A stretch of DNA of 64,000 nucleotides from Atkinsonella hypoxylon (lineage: Eukaryota; Ascomycota; Sordariomycetes; Hypocreales; Clavicipitaceae). A model generated the notes under the pieces. The model saw only the letters and a program-made list of their open reading frames with translations, was not told the DNA's origin and did no database searches. This document shows positions 11,069 to 22,114 of the stretch, piece by piece. The stretch covers positions 1-64,000 of the forward strand of contig JFHB01000036.1 of NCBI GenBank assembly GCA_000729835.1. The letters run 5' to 3'. Each line of letters opens with the position of its first letter. The stretch's first letter is position 1. Made by a program: the position numbers and the translations under genes.

Positions 11069-11378
11069 GAAGGGAGAGGACACGTCCAAAGGTGCGGAGA
11101 ATCGACGGCTGGCGTTGTTGGGCAAATACGAAGAAATGGCCCTCGACGATGATGACCCCTGTTTTTTTTTTTTTCTGTGTAGTTTGGTGGTCTGGCGTTA
11201 AGCGGCCACGGCATATAACTAGTGGTCAAATTATGTGACGGGTCTTGAAGAGAGCAATGGGTTGCGGGACCAGGCATGAAATCTGTCCCCTACATGCACG
11301 GGTAAGGAGACACGGATCCTTAAAGGAGATACGCGTGGGCTTGAGAGCAGCTGGACGACCCCGTAATAATGATGCGTC

Positions 11379-11404
11379 TACGGAGCACGGAGTAGTGCTC
11401 CGTA
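11379..11404. repeat. perfect 10-bp inverted repeat with 6-bp loop
   Basis: TACGGAGCAC and its exact reverse complement GTGCTCCGTA flank the loop GGAGTA. It contains the ACTCCGTA-type motif seen elsewhere in intergenic DNA of this window. Confidence 0.85.
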
Positions 11405-12123
11405 CAATTCGACTACCTAACCCCCTACCTAGGTGGGTTAGAAGCCAAACAAAGTAAGTTTAGGCGCATGGCTGCCCGAACTTTGCTCAGGGACTGAGTT
11501 TCAGATTGATTGACTCAACTATCATTCTATTGAGAACCCAGGGAAAATCTCCGGCCCGTGGCGTGCTGTTATTGCGCCCACGTGCTGGTTCAAAGATGGG
11601 AGCGAAATCGCATCGCTGCATTGCCCATGAAGCTAGGGCGACTTCAATCCTGCAATTGCAAAGGAACCATATGAGACAGCGGCATATGTAAACGGTCTAG
11701 AGAATCATGCCAGGTCCAACGTGGTTAAAAAAGAGGCCGACCCGGATCATTCTCAGTATGTATCCACAATCCATCCACAATCATGGCGACTGTGCCAAGG
11801 TACACGTCTTATTATTATTATTAAAATGCTTGTGATTACTCCGTACTTTTGCCCACGAATGCCAGGTCTTCCAGCCAGGCTCTGGACGGCAATCATTAGC
11901 AACACACCCAACTCCTGTTTTGTTTTATAAAGATACTTTCAGGGCATTTAAGACGCGCTTATCATGATACGCGAAATTGCCATATAATCTTACAGGCTAT
12001 TCCGTACAAGCAGATACCTACCTCCTACCTGGTGCCTAAGTTCCTACCTGGTAGGTACCTAGGTATATTTTAGCAGGACTCCCTTGCAAACTTTGTTATG
12101 CCTTGCCCTATAACTTTACTTTA

Positions 12124-12511
12124 GCGCAATTTTGATCATGCAGCAGGAGCTAAGCCCGAAACGGACAAGGTACCGTTCCACACATTTTTCTATGTAAAGT
12201 AGCTTGCTAAGTTTGCACGCATTCTACACTAATTTTTTTTAATGTCCCTATATAGGTACTCTGTAGCTTAAGATAATCAGCGATTTTACTTAACAGGTCC
12301 TGTACCTTAAACTATATATAATTTTAGCCCTAAGCTAAGTCCCTTATCGTCTCAACTAAATTATAAAGCAGGCTTGCTAGCCCTAATATAGGCTTAGTAT
12401 AGGTCTTAATAGAAGCTCTGTATTATTGCACATTAACAACACCTAGAAGATATGTGGAAAGGTACCTCTTCCGTTTTGGGCTTAGCTCCTGCTGCATGAT
12501 CAAAAAACCGC
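12124..12511. mobile_element. MITE-like element with ~60-bp terminal inverted repeats
   Basis: A 388-bp AT-rich element bounded by a TA dinucleotide on each side (12122-12123 and 12512-12513), as expected for Tc1/mariner/pogo-type target duplication. The left end (from 12124) and the reverse complement of the right end (from 12511) share a near-identical core (12134-12165 vs 12469-12500), with one difference of the C-to-T type. Similarity extends inward through GGTACC and TTCCACA to about 60 bp. The outermost bases (GCG) match and the next few differ. There is no coding capacity inside, so it would be non-autonomous. I cannot name the family from sequence alone. Confidence 0.75.
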
Positions 12512-12800
12512 TACTGCGTGTTTAGCTACTCATACGATTAGTAGCGTAAAATCTCATCTTTAATTGGCTCTCTTACCCCTTGTCCTCTAGATTTAAAATA
12601 ATTCACGGATTGGAGAGTACAAAAGTGGAACTGTCCGATAGCCAGTTGTAAGCAGTTGGAATGTCCAACACATGTGTACAGTGGCGTACAGTGGTGTACA
12701 GGCAAACAGGGCTTGATACAGATGCGTTGCCCTGGCTCCATGGGGGCGTGCACCTGTCCCTGCTTCGGCCTACCAATAGTACTTACTACTGTACTTTGTC

Positions 12801-12820
12801 CGTACGGAGCACTCCGTACG
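12801..12820. repeat. perfect 9-bp inverted repeat CGTACGGAG / CTCCGTACG
   Basis: Two exact 9-bp arms are separated by CA. It is the same ACTCCGTA-type core as the hairpin at 11379-11404; the two lie on either side of the MITE. Confidence 0.8.
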
Positions 12821-12977
12821 TGGACGCCATTCTCGGCCTCACCATCTGCTGATTGTGCTAGCCATCTTACTTCCCACGAATTCGACTTCCATCTCTTCCC
12901 CGTCGCCGTGCATCAATTGTCATTTTCACATCGTGTGCTTTGGGGCCACGCCATAAACCTCTGCTCCGTCATTTAGA

Positions 12978-14460
12978 ATGGCTGACAATATGGACCGTGG
13001 CCTTGACGAGATCATTGCTGACAAGGTATGAAATCAACGGGAATCATCACTTCAACCCAAGACACAATGGTCGAATCTCGCGCGCTTACAAATCTACAGC
13101 GCAGCAATGGTCCTCGCAATCGCCGTGGTGGACGAGACAACCGCCGTCGCGATCGCAATGACTATCCCCGAGACGGTGTAAGAAAGGTTCGTCCTCATTC
13201 CTAAGTTTACCTTCGATGGGTCACCTCTTAATCGATTCCCAGGTCACACAACCCTCCTCTCCATGCGACTGTACAGCCAGATGGCAAGCTTGGCACGCCT
13301 CTCATTTTGTCGACTCGATTCACAGAGCGCCTTGACGATGCGGACTGTATAATTCTCCTCAAATGTAACGCTAACCACCTCTTGCCTCCCTCAAACAGTC
13401 TACCCGTGACGAGCCCAGGAATTTAGACAGGTCTGCTTATTTTCTCCCTCAAGACTTGCGCCGTATTCCAGCTGACTGGCTCTTCAAGCGAATGGGTTCA
13501 CGACCGATACGATGACAGCGGTGAGAATTCTAGTTGCCCTCGTCATTGTACTTGGCACTGATCAAGTCGTAGACTCTCGCCGGGCATCGATACCACGACG
13601 ACGACGCCAATCACCGTCACAGTAAGAGTCAAGAAATATTTTAGATGAGGTGAATGTTGATCAATTTGTTAGCGAGAGCATGGGATCAAGAATACGCGTT
13701 GAGAATATTCATTATGACCTGACCGAGGAAGATCTTGATGTAAAGCCCCTCGTGGCATGAACTGCAACTTAAAAACAAACTGACCCGAGCACAGGAGCTC
13801 TTCACCAGAATCGGACCTGTTTCAAAACTGAACTTGCGATATGACCGAGCAGGACGGTCGGAAGGAACGGCGCATGTCACCTACGAGCGAAGGGAAGATG
13901 CTGAGGAAGCCATCAAGCAATTTGACGGAGCAAACGCCAACGGTAAACTGTCGCACACTCGATTGGTACGAGACCTCACGTCTGACGAATATTCTTTAGG
14001 CCAGCCTATTCGATTGACACTCTTGCCATCTCGAAACCCTTTCGATACGGCAGTCATGCCTGGACGACCTCTGTCCGAGCGCATAACAAACCCTGGCGGA
14101 AGAAATCGCTCTAGCTCTCCTAGGCGCAGACTAGATGAAGAAGATGCAGCCCGTAAAGGTATCGACAGATATGTGCCCGGCGGTCGATCGAGAAGCCCAG
14201 CACCGCGCCGTCGAGGTGGGAGAGGAGAGGGACGACGTCCAGGTGCCCGGCGCGAAGCAAATACCCAGGATGGTGGCCGTGGAGGGTCTCGAAACAACCC
14301 TCGTGCCAAGAAGACGCAGGAGGAGCTTGATGCAGAGATGGCTGACTATTTTGGCGGCGGGAACAATGATACTGCTGCAGCTGAGGTGCATGGGAGCAGT
14401 ATTACTACAGTTGCTGAAGTGCCAACTGCTGGGAACGACGATATTGACATGATTGAATAA
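12978..14460 (+). CDS. yra1: Yra1/ALY-type mRNA export adaptor with RRM
   Basis: Eight exons reconstructed: 12978-13025, 13100-13177, 13399-13430, 13489-13520, 13573-13621, 13673-13739, 13795-13942 and 14000-14460. Together they give 304 aa. The N-terminus MADNMDRGLDEIIADK matches the conserved UAP56-binding motif of ALY/REF. It is followed by an RG/RD-rich stretch. The RRM starts at SRIRVENIHYDLTEEDLDELF (RNP2 region) and contains KLNLRYDRAGRSEGTAHVTY (RNP1 region) and ANGQPIRLTLL. An Arg/Ser/Gly-rich tail leads to an acidic end (DDIDMIE). ALY/Yra1 bridges spliced mRNP to the helicase Sub2 and the Mex67 export receptor in TREX. The donor of exon 2 could instead be at 13187, adding three residues in frame. 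Exons of 32 bp make automated models error-prone here. Confidence 0.85.
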
Positions 14461-14847
14461 GAATCGTTCCGATACCAGTATTTATGTACAACTTTTTGGA
14501 ATTTATCCACGAAGTAGCTTCAGACTGGCGAGTTCGGCATTGGTATGAGGGGTCAGTGTCAGTTCAGGCTCTAGTCACCCCAATCGTACGAAAAATGAGT
14601 CTTTAGAGTCTGATGCTCAGTTCAAGCAATCCTCACCTACACGTATTAGAACGTGGGAAGCTGACGTGGATTTACGATGATTCGGTATCGTTGTGTATCA
14701 GGAAATAGTATAACTTCCATCCTGGCGGGACATGGTGGGGCAACTAGGTAGATTGCAGACGCATAGTAGAGACAAACCGCTAACTCACCTTAGTTTTCTG
14801 CACGACTACCAGTAATTCTTGTTCCATCCAATCTGCGTCAACACAAA
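14461..14847. other. intergenic yra1 / dehydrogenase
   Basis: 387 bp between two plus-strand genes; the 3' flank of the first and promoter of the second. No gene or distinct repeat is seen. Confidence 0.5.
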
Positions 14848-15909
14848 ATGACTTCACCTGAATATGGCAGCACAAAAGTCGGCATCCTATCCATGGGCGA
14901 TATGGGTGTCGGCATGGCGAGACTGCTCATCGCTCGCGGGTGGACAGTCATGACCAACCTTCAAGGCAGAAGGCAAGCTTACAGATAACGCAGTTTCCGA
15001 CTGATGAGTTTCTACGAGCTGACAAAACAGCTTAGTCAAGACACTATTGACAGAGCCAAAGCTGCGAAAGTTGTAATTGTCGCTTCGGACCTAGAATTGG
15101 TGACTCGATGCCAGGTGATCTGTTCTATTGTACCACCACGAGATGCGCAAACCACGACCCAGCGCATCGCAGACGCTCTACCAGGAGCAAATAATCGCGA
15201 GCCCCTCTTCTTCATAGACCTCAACGCCGTGTCCCCCTCATCTGCGAAGGCCATGGCCGATGTTTTTGAAAAAGCCAGAGTCCCAGTCCGTTTCATCGAC
15301 GGGTGTATCCTAGGTGCACCACCCCGGCGGCGAGACACAGCTGGTCTGGCAACGGACTCTCTAAGAAATGGCGATGCGGATCCTGAATGGAGACGTCCGA
15401 ATATCCTAATCTCGGGGCCTTACACTTTATCCTCCCTGCCGCACGGGGATCGTCTTACTCAGGTCCTCAACATGAGGACCATATCGCAGGATATTGGTGC
15501 GGCAAGTGGACTGAAGATGTGTTTCGCGGCCGTGGCAAAGGGGTTTACGGCCCTTGCGACACAGTCATTTACTGCGGCTCATCGCCTTGGCGTAGCAGAT
15601 GAACTGAAGAGGGAGATGAAGGAGATTCTGCCCAACCATTTAGCTACGGCGGAGAAGAGTGTGCCGGATATGCCGCCCAAGGCATACAGGTGGGTGAAGG
15701 AAATGGAGGAGGTATCGGAGACCATGGCACAGGAAGGAGGGTGGTCGAGGGAGCTGTTCAGCGGAATAGCCGGTGTGTATCGATCTGTGGCGGAGGACAC
15801 GGTTCTGGGTAAGGAAAAGATTGGGAAGAGAAAGAGAGGTCAGACAATTGAGGATGTTGCTTCTGCAATGGCGGAGGGATTAGAAAGGAAGAGAAAGAAG
15901 CCGGAATAA
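14848..15909 (+). CDS. NAD(P)-binding 6PGDH-like / beta-hydroxyacid dehydrogenase family protein
   Basis: Two exons (14848-14972 and 15036-15909) give 332 aa. The N-terminus KVGILSMGDMGVGMARLLIARGWTVM is a Rossmann dinucleotide-binding fold of the 6-phosphogluconate dehydrogenase/beta-hydroxyacid dehydrogenase type. QVICSIVPPRDA and FIDLNAVSPSSAKAMADVFEKARVPVRFIDGCILGAPPR match the following strand and helix region of that family. The C-terminal half (SGLKMCFAAVAKGFTALATQSFTAAHRLGV) has a Lys in the helical catalytic domain and resembles the DUF1932-type C-terminus. The substrate cannot be told. The single intron uses a GC donor (AG|GCAAGC, branch CTGAC, acceptor TTAG); reading it as GT-AG fails to join the halves. 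The tail is Lys/Arg-rich. Confidence 0.8.
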
Positions 15910-16029
15910 AATCAGCTGCTGAGCTACGTCTGAAATCAGGTATTTAGAGGATTTAACATAGGAATTATGTTACAAATAGTACATAATAGTACACACTTCC
16001 GGATTCATTCACAAATAGCTAGCGATTCT

Positions 16030-17645
16030 CTATAACATCATGGCTATCGTCCCAGCATCTGCTAGACCTTCGCCACCCATAAATCGAAATACCGAGCCTC
16101 CAGTTTTGCTTTCAGCGTGAGCAACATATATCCTCGCGCCGGGAACGTTTAGTTTCGAATCATGATAGGACAAGGCATCGGCACTCGGGCGGACAGAGGA
16201 GAAGATACCTTGTGTTGACAAGGCTCCAAAATGGTCGGCGACCAGATATCCATTCTTTGGAGAATCAATACTGGTAGTAGTTCCGTGCCCCAGTGGAACT
16301 CCAAAGACAATGCCCGTAGCGGATGTGGCAGTCATCTCTGCTGGTGCCATGGTGGGAACAAAGAACTGTATATAGGCTCCAGGAGGCGCAAAGCTGGAGT
16401 TGTTCATGGTCTGCACGAATTTGTCCATCTGCTCCTCCTCTGACGGAGCAAAGTAGGTCTCTCGTGGATCGAGTGATAGGAGACCCTTCTTGGAGCCCCA
16501 TCCACCGCCGCCACTTACTATAATCAAAGTATTAGAACAGAAGGCTCAAACAGGCAGAGAGAAGGGACTGCAATGCTTACAAACTTGGTAGAATCGACCA
16601 CCAGACTGATATTGCTGTTGAAGGTATCGGGCACATGACTCAATATCTGCTCGAGTTATAACTTGGCCCTCTAAGGTAGGTGAGGGTCCAGCAGTGTTTT
16701 CCCGAGTCCAAGAGCTATTCGTTGATGGGTTAGGCGTGACAAGTGCCCAAACACCTATTAGGCCTGGAGTGGACTCAGTCGTGTTTTGGTGCTCGAGCAT
16801 AGTATTGATGGCGACTTCGAGCTCCTCAGAGGCTGGTGTTGATTTGCCACCTACCTCAACATCACGTACAATATTCCCGAAGCAATCTATAATCCTTCGA
16901 GCTTGAGTTACCGGAGACAGTGGTACCCATGAACCAATGTCGGCAACAGATTGGACCGGCTTATCAACTGCCACTTGCACATGCTGCCATTTCCTCTCAC
17001 TATTTTGCTTTAACGTCAGAGCGCCATGAGATACCTCAAAGCGGCTGGTCAGAAGCGTAGACGATCTATTGTTAAGGAAAGTAGTGCGAGCGAGGGGCAG
17101 AGTTTGGGTCGACAGCCCAATCTTGAATGTGAGCGCACCAACTGCATCTTTCTCGAACCTCTCGAGTGGGGGACTCGGCTGCCATAATCTGGGCAGTATT
17201 TCATCCAGCTTGCCTCGCAATACAGAAATGCCTGGCATGGGAACAGGCTCGCCCAGTGCGGGAGCAATATTGTCCACAATAGCACATACTAGGTGGAAGT
17301 CCTTGACGTTTCCCGAGGCGGAGAGAAGATGAACTAATTCGAAATTGAATGCTTGATCATCTAATTGCTTAGCGAACTCTGGTGTGGCTAGAACAACAGC
17401 CGCGTTGTGTTCCTTCGGATTTTCTAGCACAGCATGGCCAGGCAGCTTGCGTAAAATATCATAAGGTTTGTCCTGGAGCAAGGTAAGTGACCGAGTATAG
17501 ACATGATGTGGATTTCTCTTACATTTGATGCAAAGTAATAGGAGAACCTTGTTTGCTCTGAAAGGCTCGACGTTGACAGCTGCCGCCTGAATACGATGTG
17601 GCATATAGGGGCGGCGCTTCTCAAAATGTAGCGAGGCGCGAACAT
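16030..17645 (-). CDS. conserved-looking protein with mitochondrial-type N-terminus, function unknown
   Basis: Three exons on the minus strand (17645-17523, 17472-16581, 16517-16030) total 1503 bp and give 500 aa. The start MFAPRYILRSAAPICHIVFRRQLSTSSLSEQ is rich in Arg, Ser and hydrophobics with no acidic residue until position 30, typical of a matrix-targeting signal, with a likely cleavage near RRQLSTSS. I do not recognise a catalytic family with confidence. Notable blocks are GHAVLENPKEHNAAVVLATPEFAKQL, QVITRADIESCARYLQQQYQSGGRFYQ and, across intron 2, VLSGGGGWGSKKGLLSLDP. A FIST-type sensory domain is a weak possibility only. Intron 2 (gtaagc...tatag) joins RFYQV to LSGGGGWG. It is divergently placed to valyl-tRNA synthetase, whose mitochondrial form would share the compartment; I read nothing further into that. 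Confidence 0.6.
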
Positions 17646-17840
17646 GATAACGAAGGTTTCACCTCGCGCTTTTCTACCTATAATGGTTCTTTGGATTACT
17701 CACTTGATCATTATCCAACGGTTGACTGGAGAAACGAAATAGAAAATTTAGACGCCATTACACAATATCACGACGAAAATTGCATGATGCTGACAGTCAA
17801 CCTTCGGCCAGTTGACTTACTTGTGGCTGAATTGCAGCTG

Positions 17841-17879
17841 AAGCCTCAAGCCTCAAGCCTCAAGCCTCAAGCCTGAAGC
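17841..17879. repeat. 7-bp tandem repeat (AAGCCTC)n
   Basis: Four exact AAGCCTC units are followed by AAGCCTG and a partial unit. It lies in the divergent promoter between the unassigned mitochondrial-type gene and valyl-tRNA synthetase. Confidence 0.85.
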
Positions 17880-18102
17880 TGCCTTAACTGGCAGGTCCGA
17901 TGCACCGCCACAAAACCCGGACCCCTCCCCCTCCTCATCCCACCTGGTAAAGTATTTGCGGTGTCCTTCAGTGAGTCAGAATTTCATTCAGATCATGTCG
18001 AATTGGAGCAACCCAGCGTTTGGCAATTGAGCCAGAGTGCCTCTGTATCCGTAATATCTAGTGCTGCTCTCGAGAGGACGTTGAAGCCCATTGCTATTCG
18101 GG

Positions 18103-18207
18103 CTTCATCTAAACTTTTCAGCACGACGTTCAGACTCGCAGTACGAGCACTTCGAGTGCGCTCTGTTTCCCCAAGAAGACCCTTAACTTCAACTGCACGT
18201 GCCGCCA
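18103..18207 (+). other. ATG-less in-frame leader resembling a mitochondrial presequence
   Basis: Directly upstream of and in frame with the valyl-tRNA synthetase ATG, the DNA encodes about 35 residues rich in Arg, Ser, Thr, Ala and Leu with no acidic residue (...LFSTTFRLAVRALRVRS... then [12 protein letters not shown]). This is an amphipathic, basic pattern like a matrix signal with an SRP/STxRAA-like end. The frame is open further upstream to 17961 but has no ATG. Near-cognate codons such as ACG (about 18079) and TTG are present. A non-AUG start for the mitochondrial isoform is possible by analogy with other fungal synthetases, but it is an inference. Confidence 0.45.
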
Positions 18208-21200
18208 TGACAAGCAATGTCAGTCGGGGAAGCTCTGGTGTGTCCATTAACAGCCATGCTCGTAAACTTGCAGAGACTGACATGGACATGATGCAGCTGG
18301 GCCAAGCGAATCAGTTGAAGTATGATCATTCCACCATGCCGCCGATCGAAACGAGAGCCAGTTCAACCGGAAGTTAACATGACATAGAATGCTAAGCCCC
18401 CTGCGCATGAGGGCGCTACTGGTGACGATGGGGCTTCCACGGTGAAGTCGGAGAAGGACTGTATGTATCGTTTGTTCATACCGACGGCTATTGCTAATAG
18501 CATAAGTTCATGAACGATGTTAATGGTTATTGATTTGCAATAGTGGAGAAGGAGCGAAAGAAGGCAGAAAAAGCTGCTAAGCTCGAGGCGAAAAAAGCAA
18601 AGGCTGCCCAAATGGCTGCAAATGCTGCCAACAAGGAAAAGAAAGCTAAGGAGAAGAAGGCAGAGGAGGTCATTCCACCATATGTCGAGGATACTCCTGC
18701 CGGCGAGAAGAAGCGCATCCGGTCGTTCGAGGACCCAAACTTCAAAGCATACGACCCTATTGCTGTGGAATCCGCATGGTATGATTGGTGGCAGAAGGAG
18801 GGTTTTTTCAAACCAGAGTTCACCCCTGAGGGCAAGGTCAAGGATGCTGGCAGTTTCGTCATTGTGCACCCTCCTCCAAATGTCACTGGCTCACTGCATA
18901 TGGGCCATGCTCTGGGTGACTCGCTACAGGATCTTATGATTCGATGGAACCGTATGAACGGCAAGACCACCCTGTGGCTCCCTGGCTGTGACCACGCCGG
19001 TATTTCTACGCAGAGCGTCGTCGAGAAGATGTTGTGGAGAAAGGAGAAGAAAACCAGACATGACCTTGGCAGAGAGAAGTTCGTCGAGACTGTTTGGGAG
19101 TGGAAGGAAGACTATCACAAACGCATCAACAAGGCACTCACACATATGGGTGGGTCATTTGATTGGAGTCGAGAAGGTAAGCCTATCATGATAAAACGTT
19201 CGTCAGATCATACGATTAATATGTCCTTAGCCTTCACGATGGATGCCAATCTTTCTGCTGCTGTTGCCGAGACCTTTGTCCAGCTTCACGAAGAAGGCAT
19301 TATCTACAGAGCGAACCGCCTTGTCAACTGGTGCACGCACTTAAACACAGCCCTGTCCAACTTGGAAGTCAACAACAAGGAGCTTACTGGACGAACCCTG
19401 CTTGACGTCCCTGGATATGAGAAGAAGGTTGAGTTTGGTGTTATTATTCACTTCAAGTACCCTATTGAAGAATCAAATGAAACTGTCGAAGTTGCCACCA
19501 CTCGTATCGAAACTATGCTTGGTGATACCGGTATTGCAGTCCATCCTAATGACGCTCGCTACAAGCATCTCGTCGGCAAGAACGCTGTGCATCCTTTGAT
19601 CCCTGGCCGCAAGCTTCCTATCATTGCTGATGAGTACGTCGATATGGAGTTCGGAACCGGTGCTGTCAAGTTAACACCTGCACACGACCCTAATGATTTC
19701 AATCTCGGTCAAAAGCACAATTTAGAGTTCATTAATATTCTCACAGACGATGGGCTGATGAACAAGAATGCAGGGCCTTATAAGGGACAAAAGCGCTTCG
19801 ACGTCCGTTACTCAATCCAGGATGCTCTCAAGGAGAAGGGCTTATACGTCGACAAGAAAGACAACGCCATGAAGGTCCCAATGTGTGAAAAGTCTAAAGA
19901 TATCATTGAACCCATTATGAAGCCTCAATGGTGGGTTCGCATGAAGGAGCTAGCCGAGCCAGCACTGCAGGTCGTCCGAGACGGCAAGATCAAGATCAGA
20001 CCTGAAACAGCCGAGAAAAGCTACTTCCGGTGGCTTGAAGATATCAATGACTGGTGTATTAGCAGACAGCTTTGGTGGGGGCACCGATGCCCCGTCTACT
20101 TTGCTAACATCGAAGGTGTTGCTAAAGATACCGCAGATGACAAGCTTTGGTTCTCTGGTAGAACCCGTGAAGAAGCTGAGAAGAAGGCTGCTGCCGCTCT
20201 ACCAGGCAAGAAGCTCACGCTTGAGCAGGATGAGGATGTTCTAGACAGTAAGCCAAAACGCTAAACCAAGAATAATGTTACATGTATTGCTAACATAAAA
20301 TGACAGCCTGGTTCTCCTCTGGCCTTTGGCCATTTAGCACTCTTGGTTGGCCTAACAAGACCCACGATTTCGAGACACTATATCCCACAGCCATGCTGGA
20401 GACAGGGTGGGATATCTTGTTCTTCTGGATTGCGCGCATGATTGTTCTTGGTTTGAAACTGACTGGCAAGGTCCCATTCCACGAGGTCTTCTGCCATAGT
20501 CTTGTTCGCGACTCAGAGGGCCGAAAGATGAGTAAGAGTTTGGGTAACGTCATTGATCCTCTTGACGTGATCTATGGTATTAAGCTGCAGGATCTTCACA
20601 ACAAGCTCCACCAAGGAAACTTGCATCCTAGTGAGGTTGAAAAAGCCACCAAGTATCAGAAGACTGCGTTCCCTGACGGTATTCCCCAATGTGGTGCGGA
20701 TGCTTTGCGTTTCACAATGATCAATGCTACCACCGGTGGAGGTGATATCAATTTAGATATCAAGATGTAAGTCCATCTCCGGATATCATCACCAGCTTCG
20801 CCTTCTTACGTGTTACTCAGTATTCACGGATACCGCAAGTTCTGCAACAAAATTGTAAGTTTTAAAAGACGAGTCTCTTCAATAAGACGACCTTGCTGAC
20901 CATGATTTAGTTCCAAGCCACCAAGTATGTCTTGGGAAGTTTGCCTGAGGGCTTTACTCCTGCCAAGAATGGTATCGTTCGTGGCAAGACCTTGGCTGAG
21001 CGGTGGATTCTTCACAAGATGAACAGCGCTGCCAGAGATCTCGATATTGCGATCGCAGAGCGTGAGTTCCAGAAGTCTACCGTGATCATCTACCGCTATT
21101 GGTATAATGAGTTATGTGATGTTTTCATCGAAAATTCCAAGGCCATCATCCGCGAGGGCGCAGAGGAAGAGCGTGAATCCGCTCTTCAAACTTTGTACAC

Positions 21201-21923
21201 CGCTCTGGAGTCGGCTTTGACCTTGATTCATCCGTTCATGCCATACATCACCGAGGAGATGTGGCAGAGAATGACTCGCCGCCCTGGCGACACTACCAAA
21301 TCCATCATGATTGCCAAGTATCCTCAATACAGCCCTGTTTTGGATGATCCTGAATCCGAGGCTGCCTATGAGCTTGTTCTGGCCTGCATAAAGGCAGCTC
21401 GATCACTCATGTCTGAGTACTCGCTCAAAGAAAATGCTGAAGGTAAGCAAACTAATGCCCAAAACCTCGTCTTCATATGAAGCATAGTCCGTATTGACGC
21501 TGTTTTGCTCTTATAGTATTCGTTCAAGCATACAACGAGGCCACCCTCCAGACATGCCACGCCGAAGTTGCATCAATCAAGTCTCTCAGCGGCAAGAGCA
21601 TCAGGACAATGCAGGTCATTGGACCAGATGCGCCTCGTCCAGCCGGATGCGTCGCCTACCCCGTTTCCACCTCCGTCGCCGTCTTCCTGCACGTCAAGGG
21701 CCGCGTAGACTTGGATGCCGAGATTGCCAAGGCCCAGAAGAAGCTGGAGAAGTCCAAGATGAACATTCAGAAGCAGGAACGGATCCTGTTGGACCCCGGT
21801 TACAAGGACAAAGTCTCGGCAGCGGTTCGGGAGCAGGATGAGCAGAGACTGGCTGATGCGAAGCAGGAGGTGGTCAGTTTTGAGGAGACGATCAAGCAGT
21901 TTCAGCAGTTAAAACTCGAGTAA
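18208..21923 (+). CDS. VAS1: valyl-tRNA synthetase (cytosolic/mitochondrial)
   Basis: Class I aminoacyl-tRNA synthetase that charges tRNA-Val. Reconstructed exons are 18208-18238, 18297-18319, 18388-18460, 18544-19176, 19231-20247, 20307-20766, 20821-20854, 20911-21442 and 21517-21923. They sum to 1069 aa in one frame. The first three small exons are inferred and less certain. The N-terminus is a Lys/Glu/Ala-rich extension ([20 protein letters not shown]). Catalytic motifs are [15 protein letters not shown] (HIGH variant HMGH) and [13 protein letters not shown] (KMSKS). The CP1 editing region ([14 protein letters not shown]) and [20 protein letters not shown] are intact. The C-terminal coiled coil ([23 protein letters not shown]) is the tRNA-binding arm typical of ValRS. 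Upstream of ATG 18208 the same frame encodes a mitochondrial-presequence-like stretch lacking an ATG. Confidence 0.93.
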
Positions 21924-22114
21924 GACGGGATAGAAGGAATATAACTTCAATGTAAAAGAAGATTCTTTGCACAATCTCGCGCTCAGAAGCTGCTATAATG
22001 TCAGACAGTCAATGCAGATAATGACAACCAAGACAGAAGAAGATTTCAGATAGATTCGGCTCGCTAATTCACTACTCATGCTATCTTGTGTTGGTTGACC
22101 ATGTTCTTCCCTCT

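Larger units (their letters stand above)
10766..12977. other. gene-poor, repeat-bearing spacer
   Basis: 2.2 kb without a supported gene. It holds an 11-bp tandem repeat (11026-11068), a T13 tract near 11162, a perfect hairpin at 11379-11404, a TA-flanked MITE (12124-12511) and a second perfect hairpin at 12801-12820. A cluster of CTACCTGG/TAGGTACC motifs lies at 12014-12068. The part from about 11930 to 12620 is clearly AT-richer than the flanks. The last ~150 bp, CT-rich, are the likely yra1 promoter and leader. Confidence 0.6.
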
